This document shows positions 11,308 through 21,139 of a stretch of 64,000 nucleotides of DNA, piece after piece. Each line of letters starts with the position of its first letter. Position 1 is the stretch's first letter. The notes under the pieces are model-generated. The model was given only the letters and a program-made list of their open reading frames with translations, made no database searches and was not told the DNA's origin. Position numbers and translations under genes: made by a program. The stretch covers positions 106,398-170,397 of the forward strand of contig NW_005434612.1 of the NCBI RefSeq assembly GCF_000315625.1. Reading direction: 5' to 3'. The DNA comes from Guillardia theta CCMP2712 (Eukaryota > Cryptophyceae > Pyrenomonadales > Geminigeraceae).

Positions 11308-11837
11308 TCAAGCATAATGAGGGTTCCATTCTCCTCCATGCATCTTCTGTATGTTCTCGAGCACACTTTTCATCACCGAGGCTTGCTGTATCATAGTGCA
11401 AACTTCCACGTTGAGCGTCTGTGCTATGGTAGAAGCTGTTGAAAGCATCAGGTCAGGAGTTCAACCACGGCATAATTAGCTGAAAGCTCACCGTCATGAG
11501 GAAGGTTCGGAAGGATTTCTTTCTTTGCTGGAGCTGCAATCTTCGGTGCTGGTTGAACCCAACCTGCAGCTGGAACAGGAGCTACTGCTGCGTTGGTAGC
11601 GGCTGCGCTCATGGATGCCGCATGTTGATTTGCAGGAGATACCCTACCTGAAGAGAAAGGGATGGGGTGGAAGGAGGAAACCATAGGATTCTGTCCACTC
11701 AGGACGAAGTAGGAGGCACCGGTAGGAGAGGAGGAGGGGGGGGGAGGACGAGCGTCAGATACCATGGGCATCGCATGGAGCATCAGCGGAGGCCCGCCGA
11801 AGCCATGGCCATGCTGCCCCACCCGCGCCGCCTGCAT
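11308..11837 (-). CDS. Small Pro/Ala-rich protein, unknown function
   Basis: Exon 1 (11837-11492) and exon 2 (11435-11308) are joined by a 56-nt intron with a TTTCAACAG acceptor, giving 157 residues. The first two thirds is low-complexity and rich in Pro, Ala, Ser and Met, with a PPPPSSSP run. The last ~45 residues look like an amphipathic helix (IAQTLNVEVCTMIQQASVM) ending GGEWNPHYA. No domain is recognised. The gene ends 101 bp from the convergent PDZ-kinase gene and starts 136 bp from the divergent gene at 11974. The clean splice and consistent phase support a real gene. Confidence 0.6.
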
Positions 11838-11973
11838 GACTTTGAAAAGCTATCGAAGCAACTTGGTTTTTAGTCAATTCTTCCAGTATCCTCAAGGATA
11901 CATATGATATCTGTTTCCACCCCAGCACAGAAAGGGACTGAATCTGTTTTGGTGCAACAAAGGTGCTGGGGAA
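11838..11973. promoter_or_regulatory. Short divergent intergenic region, probable bidirectional promoter
   Basis: Only 136 bp separate the start codons of the Pro/Ala-rich gene (-) and the 707-residue protein (+). Both promoters and 5' UTRs must lie here or overlap the genes. No TATA box is clear. Confidence 0.4.
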
Positions 11974-14097
11974 ATGGGCGGAGGAGCGAAAGGAGGAAGG
12001 GGGAAGGCGATAGAGGAGGAGATAAGGGAAGAGGAGGCCACGAAGAAGGAGAAAAGAAAAGAGAAGGGGAGGAAGGAGGAGAAGGGGAAAGAGGAGAAGG
12101 GGAAAGAGGAGAAGGGGAAAGAGGAGGCAACGACGAAGAAGAAGACGACAACACAGAAGGGGAGGAAAGAGGGAAGGAAAAGCGACGTGGCGGACATCAA
12201 GTACATCTTTGAACAATATCTTAGTCAATCCTACGAGAGGGTTCAGTCGCTGAATTATGAATGCAAGTGGTTGACAGAAAACTTGCATTTCTTCGAGTTC
12301 CCCATGTTGCCACCCTTACATTGTTGGGCAAAGATAAATGAAGACGACGAGGAGATTTATGTTGTCATGAAGCATTCTAGATCACCTTGCGACATCAAGA
12401 TCTTCACGTTCATGGGGGCAAAGAATCTGGGCTATGTCGTTTTAGAATCCTACGATGGAGTGAACTTTCGGAACTTGTACAGCTATGCAAGGACTAGGAA
12501 AGAAGTGTTCGTTCAGCGCAGAAAGCAACGTTTTTCAATCGAGCACACAGGAGAGGCGGCTCGAGTCTCCAAGGAATGCTTCATCTTCGGCCATTGCATC
12601 GACTTTGCCGACACACCAACTCCAGCCGGCATTGTAGAAGCGAGCCAACTATCCTGCAATCATCCGGCAAACATCATTCTTGAACCACGCTGCAGTTGGG
12701 CTCAAGTTCGTGGCGCGGCCGTTTCACAATGCCGTTCGGAGGGAGCCTCCTACTCTCAGCTTGTCTTGTACGATGAAGACCCGCCAATCTCTTACGAATG
12801 TGGGGGATACCCTGTGTCAAACGGTGTCGTGCTGTTTCGATTCCACGACAACCGTGGAAAAGGTGTTTTGCAGGGCTGGCAGGTACCCTGGACTGATTTT
12901 CAACATGACGAATTGTTCCAAAATCTCAAGAGATTGAAAGGAATCTTCACCAAATTAAGGCGATACCTCATCATACCTCCTGTAGATAGCAAGATTGGAA
13001 ATTCCATACATCTTGCGTATGAGTTCCAAAAAATCCCTGAATGGATGAAATATATGCATACAGAGCTGACTGATTTGTTAAAGGATCAACCGGTCAGAGC
13101 TTTGAACCCAATGCAACGTTACTATCTTCAATTGTTGGCTGACAGTGAAGCAACCCCGTCCTATGCACTTTCTCTCATACTGTGTGATCTACATGAACAG
13201 CGTATCAAGAATGCCAAAGCATGGATAGACAGGTCGATCGATTACTGCCAATTCTTGTCTGAAAACCATCGCACCGTCATCTGCATAGGCTCTGGATTCC
13301 TTGAAAACCTAACAAAGTTTCAAAACGATATATCCGATTTTCAAAAGGTCTTTCAGATCTTGACGACCCTTGCAAAAGTTGAAATCCCCAAAACCAAGTG
13401 GCAGAAGAAGCAATTCTTGGTCATTCTGGAGGAAGCATGCAGCGGAAATAATGATCAGAAAGCAGCGGGTCTCAACACCGAAGAGCTTATCTTTGAATTT
13501 CCGGGCAGATACAGGAAAGCAGACAAATTGATATTGGGACCCGAGCATGTTGGTTGTCCAATAACGATAATCATCCACAATTCTACCCAATCGCATAGAC
13601 AGAATCGAAAGAAACTGAAAATGAAAGTAACGAAGTGGTTCCGCAACAACTTTAAAACCTATCCAAACCATGAATTTCTGACTTACAACTTGTCCAAGTG
13701 CCCAAAGTTGTCAGTTTTCAACGAGAATGCCTTGATCTCTGATTCTCTGGCAAAAGATCTTGAAACTCTCGAAGCTGATGGAGGCTTCTCAGCGCCATCG
13801 GAACAGTCAGAAGGAAAGGTCGTCTTTCAAAAAACGCTGCATGTCGGTAAGATGGCAAGTTTGATAGAGCGAGATCAAACAGGATCCAACAGAGTCCTCG
13901 GGCACATTTATATCGAAAAACAGAGCAAAGGAGATATCGAAGATGAAGTCCTTTACAAGTCGCAGAAGCTTCTTACTAAACACAAGGACCAGCGCCTACT
14001 AGAAGCCTTCACCCGAGGATCCATTGAGATCGATCAAAGTGTGTTCTCCAGCACGCTACCAGCTCCCCGTGAATGTGATGCCGACAGCAATTTATAA
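11974..14097 (+). CDS. 707-residue protein of unknown family with Lys/Glu-rich N-terminus
   Basis: A single uninterrupted frame starts at the ATG at 11974. Residues ~8-70 are almost purely Lys, Glu, Gly and Thr, encoded by a purine-rich minisatellite (units like gagaaggggaaa). The rest is ordinary globular sequence without membrane spans. It starts around DIKYIFEQYL, has a Cys-containing stretch in the middle and Lys-rich segments (QSHRQNRKKLKMKVTKWF) near 550. I recognise no domain or catalytic motif. Translation could start further down, since the charged leader may not be conserved. The gene ends 69 bp from the convergent DUF1995 gene. It is more AT-rich and intron-poor than its neighbours, which may indicate a different origin. 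Confidence is in the reading frame, not in any function. Confidence 0.65.
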   Translation: MGGGAKGGRGKAIEEEIREEEATKKEKRKEKGRKEEKGKEEKGKEEKGKEEATTKKKTTTQKGRKEGRKSDVADIKYIFEQYLSQSYERVQSLNYECKWLTENLHFFEFPMLPPLHCWAKINEDDEEIYVVMKHSRSPCDIKIFTFMGAKNLGYVVLESYDGVNFRNLYSYARTRKEVFVQRRKQRFSIEHTGEAARVSKECFIFGHCIDFADTPTPAGIVEASQLSCNHPANIILEPRCSWAQVRGAAVSQCRSEGASYSQLVLYDEDPPISYECGGYPVSNGVVLFRFHDNRGKGVLQGWQVPWTDFQHDELFQNLKRLKGIFTKLRRYLIIPPVDSKIGNSIHLAYEFQKIPEWMKYMHTELTDLLKDQPVRALNPMQRYYLQLLADSEATPSYALSLILCDLHEQRIKNAKAWIDRSIDYCQFLSENHRTVICIGSGFLENLTKFQNDISDFQKVFQILTTLAKVEIPKTKWQKKQFLVILEEACSGNNDQKAAGLNTEELIFEFPGRYRKADKLILGPEHVGCPITIIIHNSTQSHRQNRKKLKMKVTKWFRNNFKTYPNHEFLTYNLSKCPKLSVFNENALISDSLAKDLETLEADGGFSAPSEQSEGKVVFQKTLHVGKMASLIERDQTGSNRVLGHIYIEKQSKGDIEDEVLYKSQKLLTKHKDQRLLEAFTRGSIEIDQSVFSSTLPAPRECDADSNL

Positions 14098-14166
14098 TGT
14101 GAGATAACACAAGCTCTTTGCAATGTTGACAAACATCGAAAACTTCATGGACTTTATTGCGATGGA

Positions 14167-15763
14167 TCAATCTACAATCGTCCTCCGAACCCCTGAACAA
14201 AGGAAAGTTACAAGGATCTTGGCGTACCATCGTAGAGCACGGACCTTAGCGTATCGGTCGTTGAAGATTGAGAACTGCTGGAAGCTGTACTCCCGGACAA
14301 CCTTGCTGACCTGTATCATACAGTCAGAGATTCTAGGGTCAAGGGATATACGTACTTCTCTCAGCAGAGGTCTCTTGTTGTATGTCGCAACGCACTCCAC
14401 CGTGCCGTCCGGCTTCTCCACAAGAGCCTGAGAGGAGTCACTGAGATGTGGAGGATAGACTGCCTCAAGCACCTGCCATGGACCAGGATACTGCCGAAAC
14501 ACCCATCCCTTGCTGATCCTCTTGAGGTAATAAACTTGTTCAACGCCCTTCGTGCTGCCGTCACGCTGCGCAAAGCTCTCTCTGCCTCAACTTGCCTCGA
14601 TGGGTCCCGCAAGCTCGTACGTCCACCCACCTGAAGCACTGGGGCGGACTCAGAGGCTCGAGCTGCAAGGAGGAGGAGCGACCTGTTGAGGAAGATGAGA
14701 GGGCTGCTGGGCCCTGAGTAGGAGAGCGCCTTCTTCCACTGCGACACGTCACCCGGGTTGACGACGATGGACTGAGGAGCAAGTGAGATCACAGAGCAGA
14801 GGCATCCGCATCCTCCATGTCATCTCACAAGCTCTTGCCTCTCCGTCAACGTGCGGGGAATGGTTTCTAGTCGCCCGATCCAGACGTTCTCACCCGGGGA
14901 GTTTGCATTTTTCTTACTGGTTTGGTCGCAGTACTGCACGTACACTGGCTGACCCCCCGCAACGGCCGCAAGAGCTCTCGACCAGTAGAGGTTGGCGAAG
15001 TCGATGAGAGATCTCCTCACCTCTATCTTGTACTTCTGATCCTCCATCCCCAGCACATCGCGGATCTCGATGGCGAACTGCTGATTCAAGGCAGTCCCGA
15101 AGTCCACCTCCTCCAGGTTGGGAACGGGAGGAAAGTTGACCTCCATCCTTGTCAGCCCGTCTGCCAGTGCCTGTCCTACCGCCTTGAGCATCTGGTCTCT
15201 TACTTCCCCGGTCCCTTCAATACATCTCTCGGCTCCGTCTGAGCCAGGGTACTTGTACGTTCCACAAAACCACCCGTTATAGAGTGTCGGCATCGGATAC
15301 TCAAGGGACGACGCCTGCATGTTTGTCTCACTCAGCTGTCCTCCTGGCTGCTGCTCGTTCCCTCCACCTCCCGCCGCGTCCCTTGTTTGCGGCTTCTCCC
15401 AAGTCGTCTCACCGGTGACCTGTCACACGAATGAGGCGAGTCAACGGCAGCCATGACCGTCACCTTGTTCCAGTAGTACGGGGATCCAGAGGCATCGTCG
15501 AAGAGCTCCTCCCACACCTGCTCCCTCGCCACGCTTCCCTCCTCCTGCTTCTCTGCCCTCTTGAAGATGGTATCGAAGAAGTTCGCCTGGAGGGAGATCA
15601 TGGACCATGGACGGGATCGCACGAGAGACAGCTCTCCTCGTGTGCTGATCGATGTGTCCTTGCGGAGGAGGAGGCAGGAAGGAACCACTCCTCCCTGGAA
15701 GCAGGAGGCGGAGCCCCACATGAGACTCGTCAGGAGCACCGGCACCAGCGCCTTGACCAGCAT
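14167..15763 (-). CDS. Plastid-targeted WW-DUF1995 protein
   Basis: Five exons join in phase: 15763-15464, 15419-14829, 14771-14631, 14565-14356, 14310-14167 (461 residues). The N-terminus is a signal peptide (LVKALVPVLLTSLMWGSASC) followed by Phe and a Ser/Arg-rich stretch, the bipartite leader of complex red plastids. Residues ~86-115 form a WW domain (WEELFDD..YYWNKVTGETTWEKP) split by an intron. The remainder resembles DUF1995: ALADGLTRMEVNFPP near 180, an IVVNPGDVSQW segment and a C-terminal YYLKRISKGWVFRQYPGPW motif. DUF1995 proteins of plants and algae act in plastids, some in photosystem assembly; the specific role here is not known. The stop was taken at 14167. The combination of WW with DUF1995 is unusual. 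Confidence 0.85.
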
Positions 15764-16610
15764 GGCAGTGCCTGGCACCCGAAGCACTGGCCCGCCTCAG
15801 TCTTCTTGTGGGTTGCGACAAAAGGAGGACATGCTAGGAAGCGTGCAGGAACGCATGCGGGGCAGGAGGGAGGAGGGAGGAGGGAGGAGGGAGGAGGGAG
15901 GGGAGGGAGGAAGAAGGAGGCTAAGCAGGGCGTGGATCAGAGAAGTGAGGAGCCAGGAGGAAGCTGAGCAAGGCTGACAGCTGGTGTAGGAGGGAGTTGG
16001 GAGTAGATTTCGACTGGTGGCTTAGAGCACCATACAAGCATCATAAGAGGTGTGCGAGAGGGTTCCGTTTGCATCTGACGGCTCACCTCGTCTTCCTTTG
16101 ATCTGATCTTAAGGCATGACAGGAGCTTTCGAGTGAAGTTTGTTCCTATCCTAGCACCCTCCGTGTCCCCGCCATGCAAATCATTTGAAATGGTGTATTC
16201 TTGCCACCACCCCGTTGCTCTCGTCTACCTGATCCTCCTCCCCCTTTCTCCTCTCCTCCTCTCCTCCTGTCAACCGTCCCCAACTCTGACATCCCCTAAC
16301 CTCTTCGCTCTCCGCCCTTCCTTCTCTTCGTCCTGAGCTCGCTATCCTTGCCTACCCCTCACCCCTTGCATAGCCCATTCCCACACACCCCTGCCCTCCC
16401 TCCCTGCTTCGTTGTTCATGGTTGGGATACAGTCCATCGGCGAAACTGGACCTTGCGGTCGAACTCGCTCGAAAGTGAGCAAACGACCATCGTACGAGCA
16501 AGACTGGTACCTTCCTCTCGTTCCTGTGCTGGACTCGCTGACAGGGGTTTCTCAGCACGATCCCTGTTAGCCTCTGCAACTCCTCCCCATCCTCGGAAGA
16601 AGAGGAGCAG
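15764..16610. other. Divergent intergenic region with purine and pyrimidine tracts
   Basis: It lies between the DUF1995 gene (-) and the BAH gene (+). It holds a (GGGAGGA)n tract at 15862-15910 and a C/T-rich stretch at ~16200-16400. In-frame Glu/Ser codons just before 16611 suggest a further 5' exon of the BAH gene. Confidence 0.45.
15862..15910. repeat. Purine microsatellite (ggaggga)n
   Basis: About 50 bp of tandem ggaggga/gggagg units on the plus strand, possibly able to form H-DNA or G-quadruplexes. Confidence 0.85.
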
Positions 16611-18813
16611 ATGGATGAGCGGCTTGTATGGGAGTGGTATGGCACCCCGATCAAGAGGCGGGGGAGCATCAAATATTACAACGGGGTAAGAATGGTTGTT
16701 GCTCTCCCTTCCTCTTACTCGCGCGTGCAGATCTGCTGCTTTACAGGGAAGACGAGGAGTTACTTCAAGGTCGGGGACGACATTGAGGTTGCTTCCTCCA
16801 CACGACTGCCCTATGTCGCGAGGATCGAGGTACTTCGCTGCTGGGAGATGGCTTGGCAATGAACGCATCAGCAGGCTCTGTTCACGGACTCGAGCTCGAT
16901 CGGTGACGAGGAGACCAAGATGGCGACGCTTCGTTGGTACTTCAGGTGAAGAAGATGAGAGGTGTTGTTTTGGCATTCTTCTCTTCGTCTGTGATCGGTG
17001 GTTGTCGGTTTGGTGAGGCTCAACGTCGTTGATTGACTTCCTTTTGCAAGGTTGCGAGATTGCAGGGGAAAGGAGGCCGCCAAGAAAGCGCAAGAGATTA
17101 CATCATCCCATGAGCTGTTTGCTTCGTCTTGTCATGACGACAATCCTGTATGTTCCGATGCTCAACATCATCAGCTGTTGCAGATGATGGAGGGTTGCAG
17201 GTGCAATCTTTCATCAGGATCTGCTACGTCGTTCCAAGAGTCTTCTATGAGGCTGAGGTAGCTGTTGGAAGAGCATTTTTTGCGCGTCTTACACTCGATG
17301 TCCTCAAGATCTGCGAGATCTACGATGACATGTACTATTGCCGCGAATATTACTGCGCTATGAAGGGGGTGTTTCTTCCGCACCAGGTGGACTTCAGCAT
17401 GACCAGGTGGTCGAAGTTTGCGCGAGTATCCCTCGATGGCCTTTCATGATATCTTTCGCAGGCTCCTCTGTGAGGTGGAGAAGCGGAGGAAAGAAGCATA
17501 CATGTGCTGTAAGATCGGCCCCCAGCACCAGTGTATCATCCCCGACATGCAAGGGAGCTCCAGCGTTGATCGCGGTCTCTACTTCCCCCTGCCCCGTACC
17601 CTATGTTCGCCTCTGGTTTCCTCCCTTGACCCAGCCATCGTCCTCGACTCTTGTGACGAAGATGGAGCAGGAGACGTCTGGATGTTTGACTCCTCTCTCG
17701 CTCCCAAGGTTTCTAGAGACGTCGATCAGTTGGTGGACAGGTGAGGGGGAGCGAACAAGAGCGGAGGAGCGAAAGATGGTGAAGACTCAACAGGTGGGCC
17801 TCGAGGATGAAGACAGTGAGCTCTGGGTTGCTGCGAGAAGTTGTGCTCATCGTGTTCATGCGGTAGCCTCACTTGCTCTCTCCTCGGCGTATGACGTGGC
17901 GGCAGGAGCCGGGGAGATGCTGCTGCTGCTCAGGAGCAGCTGGAGGAGCTGTTCAAGGAGGATGTGAGAGCTCATCAGTATCACTGGCAGACACCAATAT
18001 GACTTGATTTGTCAGATCTGCTATGGACCAAAGTACATGGAGTCGATCGTTAGCCAGCTGGGCGGGAGGAGGTCGAGGAGGAGTCAGGATGCCATGGACG
18101 ACGATTCTGACAGGGAGGATGAAACGGAAGAGAGCAGTTGGAGCGGCAGGTACATGAGCTTTTCGAAGGAGGAGGATACGGCGAAGAAGTTCAAGAAGGG
18201 CAGAGGGAAGGGGGTGATGCAATCTGTCGAAGAGAGCTTAGGAGCTCTCAGCCACGCCAAGAGATCGTTTTCTACCGATCCGGAGGTTGTGGACGGAGAT
18301 TGTGTCTACGACAAGCACCAGCCCTGTAGCAGAGGAGAAAGAGAAGGACGAAGACGCTCTGAGAAAGCGACAGACTTGCTAGATGTGCTTCCTTCCTCTT
18401 CGTCCTCTTCCTCCTCCACCTCGGGCGTGGAGGTGGTCCGAAGCAGGAGAGGTGTGGGTTTGAGGAAGCAAGTTGAATCAGTGCCACGGAAAAAGAAAGC
18501 ACTTACAAAGAGGAGCAGATCACAATCAGAAGACAGTAACGTCGAAGACGAGAACGACGAGAACAAGGACGAGGACGAGATTGAGGGCGAAAGCGGGGAG
18601 AATGAGGACGAGGATCACGATGAAAGCGGGGAGGAAGACAACGAGAACAGGGGCGGGATGCACCCGGAAGCTCAAAGTCAAGGAAGGAGGGAAGGATGGC
18701 CTCCGGTGGGAAGGTCGATTCTATGCTGGTGCTCTTCTCTCCGTAGGCTGTTAGGTCGTGTAGATTGTATCTGTCGGTTTTCGGCGATGCTGTACAAATG
18801 TACGAGTGAATGA
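16611..18813 (+). CDS. BAH-domain chromatin protein with ELM2-like segment and acidic tail
   Basis: Exons deduced in phase: 16611-16685, 16731-16829, 16875-16945, 17066-17147, 17201-17257, 17309-17406, 17462-17574, 17635-17740, 17794-17862, 17906-17963, 18016-18813 (541 residues). Residues ~8-170 form a BAH module: YYNG, SYFKVGDDIEV, LPYVARIE, ATLRWYFR, HELFASS and DDMYYCREYY occur in the expected order. A KIGPQHQCIIPDM segment (~195) resembles the start of ELM2, as in MTA/CoREST-type corepressors. No SANT or PHD finger is clear. The C-terminal half is Ser-rich and basic (VPRKKKALTKRSRSQ), followed by a long acidic Asp/Glu/Asn run, typical of nuclear proteins. The 5' end may extend upstream. 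The last exon could also be spliced near 18660 to an alternative stop at 18754. A histone or nucleosome reader role is inferred. Confidence 0.72.
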
Positions 18814-18999
18814 ACGTGACAAGTAACAGAGTTGCAGGGTAACTATTGGGTCACACAACACGTTTATCTTCGTCAGGTGCACACACAGAAAGAGAGGAGA
18901 ATTAGGAAAAAGTCATGGCTGATTGAAACATGTCCCTGTCCTGTGTAATCCAAGGATATTGGGTACATCACTTGTCGAAAACTTGCATTAGAATTGACT

Positions 19000-19970
19000 T
19001 CACTCTCCGTCGAGAGATCGTGCGACACATCGAGCAACTTTCTTCTTGTACGTCGCGTAGTCATCACGGAGTTCCTTCTGCTCAAATAGGGTCAGGAAAG
19101 AATCAAACAACACGACGAGGTCACAGCAGCATCGAGGTTCGCGGGAGATTCATCCGTAGGGTCTGATAGCATTGAGATCACGCTGATCACAATGGTTTCC
19201 ACCTGGCCCGGCATGTCATACTAAGACGCTGAAGAAATAAGGGAGAATTGAATTCGGGAGAGGCAGGCGAGCGTTGAGCGACGACACTGAAGAGCACAGC
19301 AGGCAAACATCCCATGGCATACGGGGATCCTCTAGGCAAGAGGGAAGGGCTATGAGCGGACCGTGTGGATCGGGTTCCAGCGCATCGAAGCTGATTCTTG
19401 CGGGTTTGTCGCGTCTTCACCGGGCTCGTGCAATATTGAGATGCAGACATCCCCATTGGGGTAAACTATTGTTGCAATGAGAACAGTTTCAACATCAGCA
19501 GCTCCTGCTCACCATTTGGATGCCAGATGGGTGTGATGAACTTCATCTTGGGAGGTCTGTCGGGATAGCTGGAAACAGCCCAATCAGCCCCAACATCCCC
19601 TCATCGCCCATTCTCAGACCTCTCCGGGAATTTCAGCTTCGCGTTAAAGATGCCCCCCTCACTGCATCGCAAGCCATTAGCATTTCAGGGGAATGACAAG
19701 CATGCAGTACTAGAGCGTGTCGGGAGGCCCTGTGATGCAGATATCCCATTCGTAGATGTTGGAATCATCGGACAACCCTGTCAACACTGAGATAAGTACC
19801 AGTATCATTGAGCTCTGCAAGTTCGACCAGCTGAGAAAAACTCTGGAGGCTTCTTGACCAGATCTGAGGGGAGTGTAAGGGCCGAGAGTCCAACACGAGC
19901 TCTGTAATGTTCAACCTTTCAACTGCTGATGTAAAAGCAGAGCTGCACGAGACTGAGAAGGTCCTGACAT
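19000..19970 (-). CDS. UBE2G1: Ubiquitin-conjugating enzyme E2, UBE2G1/UBC7 type
   Basis: Eight exons, complement of 19000-19077, 19125-19202, 19362-19465, 19513-19568, 19620-19661, 19711-19777, 19828-19863 and 19916-19970, join to exactly 171 residues. Landmarks: [39 protein letters not shown], the catalytic Cys in [15 protein letters not shown] with the acidic-loop insertion typical of the UBE2G/Cdc34 group, then [28 protein letters not shown] and a basic [11 protein letters not shown] tail. UBE2G1-type enzymes make Lys48-linked chains and support protein quality control with RING E3s. There is no membrane tail. Seven introns are present in a 1-kb gene: six of 47-52 nt and one of 159 nt. 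Assignment to the UBE2G1 side rests on HTVETI and the tail. Very high confidence. Confidence 0.95.
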
Positions 19971-21139
19971 CTCACGAATTCCTCTCTATCTTGTGGGTAT
20001 TGATCTGTGGAGTAGGCGATATCAGATAATTTCGTAAGACATACAACTGCATACCCGACGAGACTTCCAACAGCCGATTCCCGTTGTGTGGAAGCTCAGT
20101 CCAGAACTATCTGAGAATGCTATGGTCACTCATGGTAATTCTCAAATCTCTCCACTAGTTTCAATCTAGGGTTACAAGACGCATACAAGCTCCTCATTCA
20201 AACCTTCTATAAGATACATTTTCAAGCACGACTTTTGTGCGAATGTTCCACCATGCCATGCTAAAGTAAAATTAACAAAAAAAAAAATTACTCCTAATAC
20301 AAGCTGCCAACAACTGACTTTCACAGCTGGAAATGAGAGTTTGAAAAGATGCTTGAACACCCTCTTCTCCTGTTTCTCTCCTCCTGCATCCCATTTTCGT
20401 TTTATGGAGATCCCTGCTTTCATCCACCACCCAAGATAACATTCGACACAACACCAGCACTCTCCATCGGTTTAGTCACGGCGACAAGTAGCATGGACAA
20501 CGCTTGCCTGCATATCCCCTGGTCTTCGGCTCCTCCATCCTCGTGTCATCCTCAAACTGATTCTCAATCTCCTTCCCAACCAACTCTCCTCTCCCTCTCC
20601 CCTTCCTTCTCCTCACCATTGCACTTCCTACCCCCCTCCCTCTCCTTCTGCCCCACCCATTCTCCCCCTTGGACATCGCGTCTGATTGGCACGCGTCTTC
20701 TTCCTTGTCCTTCTTTTGCTCTAATCCCTTTCCTCTCACCATCCCCAAATTTTCCTATTCTCATAATTAGAAAATAGCTCACCCTCACCCCCCTTTCGCT
20801 CTGTACTGAATCAAGTTCCCTCCTAAAAATGGTACTGCCGAATTTATTACTAAACCACATTGGTACAAGAAAGCTACTGCAGATAGTTAGAGTAACACTA
20901 CCGGTTCTAAAATATGTACAAAACTTTTTCACTTAATTTATTTGACCTACCCACCCCTCTTTTGAAATTCTGTGAGAAGCCAGAAGATTCGATATCTACT
21001 AGGCTCTATAGTCAAACAATCCCAGCTTCATAGTCAAACGCCTGGTCAGTCTGCACTGCAGGACCGGGCAGCGACCGGGCCCGGACCGGGCTGTAGACTT
21101 CTGTAAGGGTTGGCCCGTTCCGCTGTGCAGCGAACGAGG
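19971..21139. other. Divergent intergenic region, no gene seen
   Basis: It lies between the E2 gene (-) and the G-patch gene (+). It contains an extended C/T-rich stretch (~20350-20760), whose long open frame is compositionally Ser/Pro/Leu and not convincing. A/T-rich sequence follows, with a small ACCGGGC-rich palindromic patch at 21058-21095. Confidence 0.45.

Noticed and set aside
14009-14230. Reverse frame that could extend the DUF1995 protein
   Set aside because: It would need a 35-nt intron, shorter than any other intron here; the stop at 14167 is simpler.
16416-17093. 225-residue reverse frame
   Set aside because: It covers the first exons of the BAH gene, whose splice sites and conserved motifs are on the plus strand; composition is Arg/Ser/Pro-rich with no domain.
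19187-19456. Reverse open frame across the 159-nt E2 intron
   Set aside because: Splicing out 19203-19361 restores the perfectly conserved IHT|VETI junction of UBE2G1-type enzymes.
20349-20777. 142-residue plus-strand frame
   Set aside because: Translation of a C/T-rich tract (Ser, Pro, Leu runs) with no protein-like character.
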